Source: Allochromatium vinosum DSM 180 (GTDB lineage: Bacteria; Pseudomonadota; Gammaproteobacteria; Chromatiales; Chromatiaceae). From it: a DNA stretch of 64,000 bases. The stretch spans positions 239,001 to 303,000 of the forward strand of contig NC_013851.1 of the NCBI RefSeq assembly GCF_000025485.1, read 5' to 3'. Shown piece after piece: positions 9,623 through 16,628 of the stretch. Made by a program: the position numbers and the translations under genes. A model generated the notes under the pieces. That model was given only the letters and a program-made list of their open reading frames with translations. It was not told the origin of the DNA and searched no databases. How positions within the stretch are numbered: position 1 is the first letter of the stretch; every line of letters starts with the position of its first letter.

Positions 9623-9978
9623 AAATAACAACGCAGTCAGCGCTCAGGCTAAGTAATTGATTTTTTGCTCTTATGGTGAGTCGCCCCCCCGCAGTGTCAG
9701 AATAAGTGTTACCTGCCCCAGCTGGTTTTCTTAACTCCTCGTGGAGGCGAGAACTCTCAGATTCTGGTTCAGTGACACTCGCTGTGCTAAACAATATGGA
9801 AACACTCCGCTCGCTAGAGCGACCTACGGGCCATAGAGACCCGATCTAGGCATGTTGCCCAACCTTAGTGCCAACCTGAACCTTAGCCTTTTTCTAAATG
9901 CATTAACTCCGATGCAGGTGACAATTCCCCCGATAACTACCGGCACCTAACACCATCAACTATTTCAAATTTTTGTCT
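9623..9978 (+). other. Noncoding stretch, 356 bp
   Basis: I see no gene here. The segment around 9690-9790 changes composition from the AT-rich block upstream to ordinary GC, and has a short inverted pair in CTCCTCGTGGAGGCGAG near 9737. It could be debris of an old insertion sequence at the edge of the AT-rich block, but no ends or duplication could be identified. The promoter of the next gene presumably lies near its end. Confidence 0.4.
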
Positions 9979-10965
9979 ATGAACAACAAAGTGCTCATCA
10001 CCGGCGGTTGCGGCTTTATCGGCACCTCGCTGATCCATAAACTGCTGGCGCGATATCCCACCGCTCACATTCGCATCGTGGATAACTTCGTCACTGGCTC
10101 GCCGGCGGATCTCGCGGAGGTATGCGTGTTTCAGTCCACGCAAGCGGCGGACCTAGCACAGGCGACGCTGACAGCGGGCGTTTTCTTACTGGAAGGCGAC
10201 ATTCGTGACGCGGATTTTCTGTTGCAATGTGCGCAGGGCGTAGACTGCATCGTGCATCTTGCTGCCAATACGGGGGTCGGTCCTTCGGTGGAAGACCCGC
10301 GCCTAGACATGGACTGCAACGTGGTCGGCACCTTCAACGCCCTGGAAGCAGCACGCCTGAATGGCGTCAAGCGCTTTATTTTCGCCTCCTCCGGCGCGCC
10401 AGCGGGCGAAGTCGAGCCGCCGATTCATGAGGAATTGCCCCCGCATCCGGTTTCGCCCTATGGGGCGAGCAAGTTGGCGGGCGAAGGCTACTGTTCGGCC
10501 TATTACCGCACCTTCGGCATCGAGACGATCTGTCTGCGGTTTGGCAATGTGTATGGGCCGCGCTCCAAAAAGAAATCGAGCGTGGTCGCAAAGTTCATTC
10601 GGCAGGCGTTGCAGGGCGAGCCGTGCATTATCTATGGCGATGGCACCCAAACGCGCGATTTTCTCTACATTGATGATTTGGTGCGCGCCGTGATGCTAGC
10701 AATGGAGCAGCCGGTCGGCGGGGAGACTTTCCAGATTGCCACGGGCATGGAGCGCACGGTCGGCGAGGTGGCGACCCTGCTAGCCAAGGCGCTTGAGAAA
10801 CGCGGTACTCACATGGACATTCAGCATGACTCACCACGTTTGGGCGATGTGAGGCGAAATTTCTCTGATACCAGCAAAGCGGCGCGGCTACTAGAGTGGC
10901 GGACCGAAGTGGAAGTCCCGGAAGGGATTGAGCGGACCTTGGATTGGTTTTTTGAGCAGGCGTAA
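9979..10965 (+). CDS. NAD-dependent nucleotide-sugar epimerase/dehydratase (extended SDR)
   Basis: About 328 aa. The Rossmann motif GGCGFIG is at the N-terminus, followed by VDNFVTG and DIRD. The catalytic region is FASSGAP then YGASK (YxxxK), and RFGNVYGPR, YGDGTQTRDFLYIDDLV and GDVRRNFSDTSKA complete the UDP-glucose 4-epimerase / UDP-glucuronate epimerase-like signature. It interconverts or decarboxylates a UDP-sugar for glycan assembly; the exact substrate is unresolved. The ATG at 9979 is preferred over the TTG at 9973 because it places the first beta strand (NKVLITGG) immediately after the start. GC-rich, unlike the glycosyltransferases upstream. Confidence 0.85.
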   Translation: MNNKVLITGGCGFIGTSLIHKLLARYPTAHIRIVDNFVTGSPADLAEVCVFQSTQAADLAQATLTAGVFLLEGDIRDADFLLQCAQGVDCIVHLAANTGVGPSVEDPRLDMDCNVVGTFNALEAARLNGVKRFIFASSGAPAGEVEPPIHEELPPHPVSPYGASKLAGEGYCSAYYRTFGIETICLRFGNVYGPRSKKKSSVVAKFIRQALQGEPCIIYGDGTQTRDFLYIDDLVRAVMLAMEQPVGGETFQIATGMERTVGEVATLLAKALEKRGTHMDIQHDSPRLGDVRRNFSDTSKAARLLEWRTEVEVPEGIERTLDWFFEQA

Positions 10966-11018
10966 CCCTTGATTCATCGACAGATGAATTGCTGCTTTCA
11001 ATGGCTTAACTGGGAGTC

Positions 11019-12074
11019 ATGTTATTCATGGCCAATTTCCCGCCTTTGAAAAAAATTGTTGTTGTGTTCGGTTCAGGAAGATCGGGGACTTCCCTGCTGA
11101 CGCAACTGCTCGCTACCATGGGATTATCTATTTCAGAAAATCTGTTGGGTGGTCATGTTGAAAATCCCGATGGTTTTTTCGAAGATATTGATTTGTTGGA
11201 GCTGAATAAAAATATAATCGCGGAGCTTGGGTTTTCTCCTTTTTTACCCTTTCCCGCAGATTGGTTGGAGCATAATGCGGCCACTCAATTCGTCAAGCCT
11301 GCACGGGACTTGTTAGAAAAAAAAGTCACTGCATCAAAGAACACCCTTGTCGTTAAGGATCCGCGATTCAGTGTTTTGCTACCTTTTTGGGCAAAAATAT
11401 TTAAATTATTGAATATTTTTCCCATTTATATCTTGTCTGTGCGCCATCCATCAGCCACGGCAAATTCTTTGGTTAAGCAGGCACCAAATGCGATTTTTCC
11501 GGCACTCGCGGAACTGATCTGGTTGTCGCGAACATGTGATGCGCTTTGGCATGTTTCTGGAAACTGCTTTATTGCGCATTACGAGGAAATTCTTGAGCAA
11601 ACAGAACAGTTCTGTACTGCTATTGCGCACTATTTGGAAGATTTTGGTATTGAGGACATCACAGCGCATGGTCTTAGCGACTCTAAAGTTGTTAAGGAGC
11701 GACTAAATCGTTCCAGTGCTTTGCGAAATGAAGCAGTCAATCCTCTTGTTAGTGTGCTTTACAGTCAGTTGTTGAAAAGCCGTCACGGTGATTTTGACAA
11801 AAAAGCATTAATGTCTAAGGTGTCAGAATGTCGCCGAGCAATGGAGGGATTTAAGGGGTGGTACTTAGCGGCGCAACAAGCACAAAAAAAACTCGGCGAC
11901 TCTGAAATTCGCCTGGCCGACTTGAAAAGTGAAGTCGCTAAAATGCGCAAAGACCAGTTTGCAATGCAACAGCAACTTAAAGCAGTACAGAAGGAAAATC
12001 AAAGGTTGGAAGTGATGGTTGCTGAGGTTGATAAATTGTCGGGCGCGCTGGCTGGTTTAAGTGAATATCCATGA
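11019..12074 (+). CDS. Sulfotransferase family protein with C-terminal coiled coil
   Basis: 351 aa. The N-terminus has a P-loop-like 5'-phosphosulfate loop GSGRSGTSLLTQLL, and IYILSVRHPSATANSL matches the 3'-phosphate-binding (RxP) motif, so it probably transfers sulfate from PAPS to a sugar or another acceptor. Residues of about 285-340 are heptad-rich and predicted to form a coiled coil. GGGAG a few bases before the ATG at 11019 serves as ribosome binding site; an internal ATG at 11028 is a weaker choice. The gene is AT-rich. It lies with a second sulfotransferase (15898) and the sulfoquinovose synthase in the same locus, which favours a sulfur-decorated glycan. Confidence 0.75.
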   Translation: MLFMANFPPLKKIVVVFGSGRSGTSLLTQLLATMGLSISENLLGGHVENPDGFFEDIDLLELNKNIIAELGFSPFLPFPADWLEHNAATQFVKPARDLLEKKVTASKNTLVVKDPRFSVLLPFWAKIFKLLNIFPIYILSVRHPSATANSLVKQAPNAIFPALAELIWLSRTCDALWHVSGNCFIAHYEEILEQTEQFCTAIAHYLEDFGIEDITAHGLSDSKVVKERLNRSSALRNEAVNPLVSVLYSQLLKSRHGDFDKKALMSKVSECRRAMEGFKGWYLAAQQAQKKLGDSEIRLADLKSEVAKMRKDQFAMQQQLKAVQKENQRLEVMVAEVDKLSGALAGLSEYP

Positions 12075-12082
12075 CTAGCAAA

Positions 12083-12109
12083 CCACCTCAAGTCCACCTT
12101 GTGAGGTGG
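12083..12109 (+). terminator. Possible terminator hairpin after the sulfotransferase gene
   Basis: CCACCTCA (12083-12090) pairs with TGAGGTGG (12102-12109) across an 11-nt loop, 9 bp after the stop codon. No T tract follows, so intrinsic termination is uncertain. Confidence 0.4.
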
Positions 12110-12111
12110 CC

Positions 12112-12237
12112 TGATGAAAACGGACACTTCTGCTTAGTAGAGTCTACTGAGCGAGGCGCAAGATGAGGAGCCAGATTTATTCAGCGAAGTTTCGGGCCAA
12201 GACCATCAAGCTGGTCCTTGCGCAGGGGTTATCGTAG
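12112..12237 (+). pseudogene. IS3-type insertion sequence remnant (start of orfA)
   Basis: A short frame at 12163-12237 reads MRSQIYSAKFRAKTIKLVLA and ends in a stop after GLS. This is the typical first helix of IS3-family OrfA proteins (YSAEFRAEAVKLVLEQGLS). Upstream TGATGAAAACGGACACTTC resembles the left end of such elements. No orfB or right end is present, so this is a decayed 5' fragment. The rest of the gap, 12238-12391, has no recognisable feature. The 12075-12391 interval is therefore mobile-element debris between two glycan genes. Confidence 0.55.
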
Positions 12238-12391
12238 GAGGTTATAAGGGTACGCTTGGCAATTACCGTCCCGCTCTGGCACAGATGATTTCGTTTAGTC
12301 CTATCAAAAAACGCCGGCGATTTTAGGGGCCATAATTCAAAATGAATTGAGTTTTTTTACCCGATAGTTTTTATTTTTGCGGTGAAATCTA

Positions 12392-13210
12392 GGTCCTGTT
12401 CACAGTAACCAGATATAGGCGCATGCGAGATGCAAGAAGGCGTTGTATCGATTCGCGAGCTTGTCGTAACGGGTGGCCACGCGACGGAATTGCTTGAGGC
12501 GATTGAAGAACCGCTCCACGAGGTTGCGCGCCTTGTAGCGGTGCCAGTCGACCTTGCGCTTCGTGTGCCGGTGGCGGCGAGGCGGAATGATGGCTTGTGC
12601 GCCCGTCGCTTCGATGGCCGCCACCAGCGCGTCGCTGTCGTAGCCCTTGTCGGCGATGACCGCCTCGGTCACGAACCCCTCGATCAGCGCGGCGCCTTGG
12701 GTGATGTCGGCCTCTTGGCCCGCTGTCACGATCAGACGGACAGGATTACCCAAGGCATCCACGCCGGCATGGACCTTGGTGGTCAGGCCCCCGCGCGAGC
12801 GACCGATCGCCTGATCGCCACCGTTTTTTTGGGTGCACCGGCCGCGTGCTGGTGCGCGCGGACAATCGTGGCATCGATGAAGAGTTCCTCCATATCCGCC
12901 TCCCCTTGCAAAGCCTCAGCGACCCGATGCCACACGCCGTACGTCTCCCAGCGGGCGAACCGGACATACACCGAGTGCCAGTTGCCCAACTCCTTGGGCA
13001 AGTCCCGCCAGGGACAACCTGTCCGCGCTATGTACAGCACAGCCTCGACAAACCGACGGTTATCCACGGCTCGACCGCCCTTGTCAGTCGGTTTCCCAGG
13101 CAGAAAATCGGCAATCCGAGACCACTGTTCATCACTCAGCATCCGTCGATCCATGTGCAACATCCAAATTCCAAGATGTAAACACAAATCAAATACTGTG
13201 AACAGACCCT
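12392..13210 (-). mobile_element. IS5-family (IS427-like) insertion sequence, about 819 bp
   Basis: Ends are GGTCCTGTTCACAGTA on the left and GGGTCTGTTCACAGTA on the right (reverse complement). The element is flanked by TA on each side within a CTAG context. It encodes a DDE transposase in two frames on the - strand. End positions may be off by a base or two. It lies directly before the GT2 gene, whose start is at 13237. Confidence 0.85.
12400..13154 (-). CDS. IS5-family transposase with -1 frameshift
   Basis: The first frame (start MDRRMLSDEQW at 13154) carries the helix-turn-helix part, RTGCPWRDLPKELGNW and the first catalytic Asp in ELFIDATIVRAHQ. The second frame (to 12400) carries Asp in VIADKGYDSDAL and Glu in RNLVERFFNRLKQFRRVATRYDK. 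The join is at a run of seven A (AAAAAAACGG on the - strand). A -1 shift there gives APKK-NGGDQAIGRSRGGLTTK, so the slippery A-AAA-AAC signal probably makes the full-length enzyme, as in other IS427-type elements. Both frames look intact, so the element may be active. Confidence 0.85.
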
Positions 13211-13236
13211 AGTTACGATGATTCAACGAGGTTGAT

Positions 13237-14643
13237 TTGGCTGAAGCTAAACGCAATCAGCGTCTATTGAAAGATTTCGCGGAAGCTCAGCGTCTCTACC
13301 GCGACAGGCAGTTTTCTATAGCCCGAAAGCGATTAGCGGCATATCGCGCTGGAATCGATTACGAGTCGTTTCCGCGCCAGGACCGAAGGCCAGCGGAGCA
13401 GATCATCCATAGCTCAGTAGTACTGGTCAGCTACGGCAGCGGCCAGGGACTACTCGACTGCCTGTATAGCCTACGCAAGCAAATTGATCCGCATTTCGAA
13501 ATCATCCTGGTCGACCAAGGCGGCAACGAGTCAGTGCATGCCGAGCTGGCCACTTGGCCACTCCTATGGGTTTGCCCCCCCATCAACTTGTTCCCATCCG
13601 AAGGCCGCAACCTAGGCGCCTACTTCGCCCGAGGTGAATTACTGATCTTCCTCGATGACGACGCCATTGCCCATGAGGACTTCACCGCCCAAGCCTGGTT
13701 CGGGATGCACCAAACCCAAGCGCTCGCCTTACGCGGCCGCATTCTGCCCCGCTCACCCGGCCAACCAACAACTGCCACTCCACCACACTACGACTTGGGC
13801 GATCACCTCTGCCTCGCCCCGGCGAATCTCGAAGGCAATCTCGTCGTGCGCCGCGCCGCCTTTCAAGTCGTGCGCGGTTTCGACCCCTTGATCTTCGGCC
13901 ACGAAGGACGCGAACTGGGCTGGCGTCTGCATCAGGCACGCCGGCACGGAGCCTTTGCTGATACCCCTTGGCGCGGAATTTACTACTGGCCTATGCTCCA
14001 AATTCGCCATGACTTCGCTAACGGCGAACGGCTGGCAACGAAACGCGCCCGACATGCTCTGGGGCAGGCTTACCTTGATACCTTCGCCCCCGGTGCCTTC
14101 GATGCCCCCGAGCGCATGGACCCCGCTCTCGCCGAACTGACACCGGAAACACTCGCTAACCAGCTACCCGGCCCCGGTATAACCCTAATCCTGCGTGCTG
14201 GCACCGATCTCACCCAAACGCAACGACTGTTGACAAGTCTGATACAGCAGGCATTCCAGCGCCCGATCGAAGTCTTGATATCGGCCCCGAACGCCAAAGC
14301 CGCTGTAGCCATGATCCGCCCTTTTCTGGTAAGACTTACAATTCGTGTGCTCAGTCCCCGATACCTGCATTCCAGACAAAATCTGAGCGATCTCGTCGGG
14401 CTTGGGCGCTATGCCAGCATCGCACTCGTCGCCGAAACAGCCGTGTTTTCAAGCAATCCCTGGCCCACCATGCTGACAACCCTGGAACAGCAAGCCGTCG
14501 TCGCCGGCCCCGGCGAACTGGCCGAAACCCTGTTGCTCTGTCACCGCTGGACACTCGGACGCGGTTTCACCGAACCCCTGGATACGCCGCTCCCTCAATT
14601 GATCAAGCGCCTAACCATCGGGGGGTTAATAAATCGTGTTTAA
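13237..14643 (+). CDS. GT2-family glycosyltransferase with C-terminal degenerate GT-A-like module
   Basis: 468 aa from a TTG start. Residues of about 60-290 form a GT2 domain: SVVLVSYGSGQGLLDCLYSL, EIILVDQGGNES, PSEGRNLGAYFARGELLIFL then the metal-binding DDD, with GFDPLIFGHEGRELGWRL near the acceptor site. Residues of about 310-405 (LLTSLIQQAFQRPIEVLIS, MIRPFLVRLTIRVL) match the N-terminal module of the glycosyltransferase at 7994-9622. The N-terminus (AEAKRNQRLLKDFAEAQRL) is helical and coiled-coil-like. The start lies about 27 bp from an IS end and has no clear ribosome binding site, so the gene may be shortened at its 5' end. It overlaps the next gene by 8 bp. Confidence 0.72.
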   Translation: MAEAKRNQRLLKDFAEAQRLYRDRQFSIARKRLAAYRAGIDYESFPRQDRRPAEQIIHSSVVLVSYGSGQGLLDCLYSLRKQIDPHFEIILVDQGGNESVHAELATWPLLWVCPPINLFPSEGRNLGAYFARGELLIFLDDDAIAHEDFTAQAWFGMHQTQALALRGRILPRSPGQPTTATPPHYDLGDHLCLAPANLEGNLVVRRAAFQVVRGFDPLIFGHEGRELGWRLHQARRHGAFADTPWRGIYYWPMLQIRHDFANGERLATKRARHALGQAYLDTFAPGAFDAPERMDPALAELTPETLANQLPGPGITLILRAGTDLTQTQRLLTSLIQQAFQRPIEVLISAPNAKAAVAMIRPFLVRLTIRVLSPRYLHSRQNLSDLVGLGRYASIALVAETAVFSSNPWPTMLTTLEQQAVVAGPGELAETLLLCHRWTLGRGFTEPLDTPLPQLIKRLTIGGLINRV

Positions 14644-15721
14644 GGCGCGACATCTGTATGTAGCCCTCTCCGGCCACGGTTTCGGCCACTTAGCCCAGGT
14701 CGCGCCCGTCGTCAATGCTTGGCAGTGTCGTCACCCGGCGCGACGCCTGACCATCCAAACCGCTCTGCCTGAAACTGTGGTCCGCGCCCGCATCCCCGGT
14801 GTCTCATGCATAGTCATTGGCGAAGCCGATTTCGGCCTACGTATGGCCGATGCCCTCACCGTGCAGATCGACGCCAGCCTCGCCGCCTATCGCACTTTTC
14901 ACACTGATTGGGAACGCCATCTGACCTGGCAGATCGGCCTGCTGCGCGAAGCAACCCCCGACCTGATCTTGGCGGATATCCCCTATCTCACCCTGGCGGC
15001 TGCCGCTCGACTTGACATTCCTGCGGTCGCGTTGTGCTCCCTGAACTGGGCTGACGTACTGGCTGCCTACGCGCCCGAATCCCCTGACCTGGATCGCCTG
15101 TGCGCACCCATGTTGGACGCCTACAACAGCGCGGCGGTCTTTCTCTGCCCCGAACCCTCGATGCCCATGCCCACGCTGCGCAACGTCCACCCGATCGGCC
15201 CCATCGGCGTGCTGGGCCGTTCGCAACGCCCCTTGATCGACCACCGACTGGGACTGCGCGACGACGAGACTCTGGTCCTGATCGGACTAAGCGGTATGGA
15301 AATGCGCCTGTCACTCACCCACTGGCCACGACTGCCGGGCGTGCACTGGTTGACACCGCCTGGAACCGACGCTCAGCGCGACGATGTGCATGACTGGACC
15401 ATCCTCGGTGCACGCCCCATGGTCGACCTGATTGCCTCCTGCGATGCCTTCTTGACCAAACCTGGGTATGGAGCCTTTGTCGAAGCCGCCTGTCATGGCA
15501 CACCCGTACTCTATGTCGAACGCGACGACTGGCCGGAAGAACCAGGCTTGAGCCGTTGGCTGCATACACACGGCCGCGCCCAGCGTCTCAGTCGCGAGCA
15601 GTTTGCCCAAGGTAACCTGGGAGTGCCGTTGCGTGAACTGTTGGTGCTACCGGCTTGTGAGTCAGCGGCACCGACAGGTATTGCCGAGGCGGTTACATGG
15701 TTAGAACGCTTGATGAGATGA
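14636..15721 (+). CDS. GT-B fold glycosyltransferase-like protein (MurG/UDP-glycosyltransferase type)
   Basis: 361 aa from a GTG start overlapping the preceding GT2 gene. The N-terminus LYVALSGHGFGHLAQVAPVV is the glycine-rich acceptor-side loop typical of GT-B enzymes, and similar N-terminal domains occur in arabinokinase-type proteins. The C-terminal region has LIASCDAFLTKPGYGAFVEA followed by CHGTPVLYVERDDWPEEPG, matching the donor-binding segment of this fold. It is probably a sugar transferase or sugar-recognising protein acting with the GT2 enzyme. Donor and acceptor are unknown. Confidence 0.65.
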   Translation: MFKARHLYVALSGHGFGHLAQVAPVVNAWQCRHPARRLTIQTALPETVVRARIPGVSCIVIGEADFGLRMADALTVQIDASLAAYRTFHTDWERHLTWQIGLLREATPDLILADIPYLTLAAAARLDIPAVALCSLNWADVLAAYAPESPDLDRLCAPMLDAYNSAAVFLCPEPSMPMPTLRNVHPIGPIGVLGRSQRPLIDHRLGLRDDETLVLIGLSGMEMRLSLTHWPRLPGVHWLTPPGTDAQRDDVHDWTILGARPMVDLIASCDAFLTKPGYGAFVEAACHGTPVLYVERDDWPEEPGLSRWLHTHGRAQRLSREQFAQGNLGVPLRELLVLPACESAAPTGIAEAVTWLERLMR

Positions 15722-15739
15722 TGATGGATTACGTTCTGC

Positions 15740-15757
15740 ATTTTACGAACGTAAAAT
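15740..15757. other. Short perfect palindrome after the GT-B gene
   Basis: ATTTTAC-GAAC-GTAAAAT gives a 7-bp stem with a 4-nt loop 18 bp after the stop codon. It could be a weak terminator or an operator for the sulfotransferase gene downstream. Nothing else is recognisable in 15722-15897. Confidence 0.35.
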
Positions 15758-15897
15758 CGCTCGATTATGATGCTGATCCGTATCCGCGCTTATGCGTATC
15801 TGTTGCGTCCCGCGTGATAATGTGCCGCGCAATCTGCTCGGGAGCGTGATACCGGAATGAAAAGCTTTATTGAAATGATCAGGCAGGGTTGTTTGAA

Positions 15898-16575
15898 ATG
15901 AAAAAAACAGAAAATAAATATGATTTGCATTTTCTGCATGTAGGAAAAACTGGCGGAACAGCTATTAAATCAGCTTTGAGTGATTATCTGGTTTTGTCTC
16001 GCTATAGCTTGCTTTTGCACTCGCATGAAACTTCGGTTAAAGATGTTCCTGAGAATAGTAAATTTATGTTTTTCTTGAGGGATCCTATTTCTCGATTTGT
16101 TAGTGGCTTTTATAGCCGAAAAAGAAAAGGGCAGCCGCGCTATTTTTCTGATTGGCGTCCGGGCGAAAAAGAAGCATTTGAGTTGTTTCAGACGCCAAAC
16201 GATCTGGCAAATGCTCTCGCTGGAGGCGCTTTGCAGGATGCGGCACTGAAAGCCATGCATTCTATTACGCACCTCAGAAAATATAAGCATTGGTATGTGA
16301 CGCTGGATTATTTTGAAACGCGATTGGCAGATGTGTTTTATATCGGATTTCAAGAAACGATGGATAGTGATTTTTCCAAGCTTAAAGTGCTTTTGGATTT
16401 GCCCGATTCGTTGCAACTTCCAAATGATGATGTTGGTGCCCATCGAAATCCTCAAAATCTTGACAAGAGCTTGACTCCAAAAGCTGTTGCTGCATTAACC
16501 GATTGGTATGCTGAGGACTATGTTTTTTTCTCTAGATGTAAAGATTTCAAAACCTCGAATAATGGTCGAGGTTGA
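15898..16575 (+). CDS. Sulfotransferase family 2-type protein
   Basis: 225 aa from the ATG at 15898 (a TTG at 15889 is possible). LHFLHVGKTGGTAIKSAL is the 5'-phosphosulfate loop seen in carbohydrate sulfotransferases of the Sulfotransfer_2 type, and FMFFLRDPISRFVSGFYSR carries the 3'-phosphate-binding RDPxxRxxS motif. It probably sulfates a surface polysaccharide using PAPS. The gene is AT-rich compared with its neighbours. It converges on the giant RTX gene, with a 12-bp-stem hairpin between them. Confidence 0.82.
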   Translation: MKKTENKYDLHFLHVGKTGGTAIKSALSDYLVLSRYSLLLHSHETSVKDVPENSKFMFFLRDPISRFVSGFYSRKRKGQPRYFSDWRPGEKEAFELFQTPNDLANALAGGALQDAALKAMHSITHLRKYKHWYVTLDYFETRLADVFYIGFQETMDSDFSKLKVLLDLPDSLQLPNDDVGAHRNPQNLDKSLTPKAVAALTDWYAEDYVFFSRCKDFKTSNNGRG

Positions 16576-16590
16576 GTGATTGATGCAAAC

Positions 16591-16620
16591 ATCCAGGTAC
16601 GCGCGTTGGCGTACCTGGAT
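16591..16620. terminator. Hairpin terminator between convergent genes
   Basis: ATCCAGGTACGC pairs perfectly with GCGTACCTGGAT across a 6-nt loop: a 12-bp stem 8 bp beyond the stop of the 3764-aa RTX gene and 15 bp beyond the sulfotransferase stop. There is no long T tract, but position and stem strength fit a bidirectional terminator. An identical hairpin follows the second RTX gene (27965-27994). Confidence 0.75.
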
Positions 16621-16628
16621 GCTCAATG

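Noticed and set aside
9690-9790. Possible insertion-sequence end in the gap after the AT-rich block
   Set aside because: A sequence resembling an IS end was noticed but no partner end, duplication or transposase fragment could be found, so it is described only as noncoding.
12430-13212. 260-aa + strand frame across the second IS
   Set aside because: Antisense to the IS5-type transposase with its DDE motifs; not a gene.
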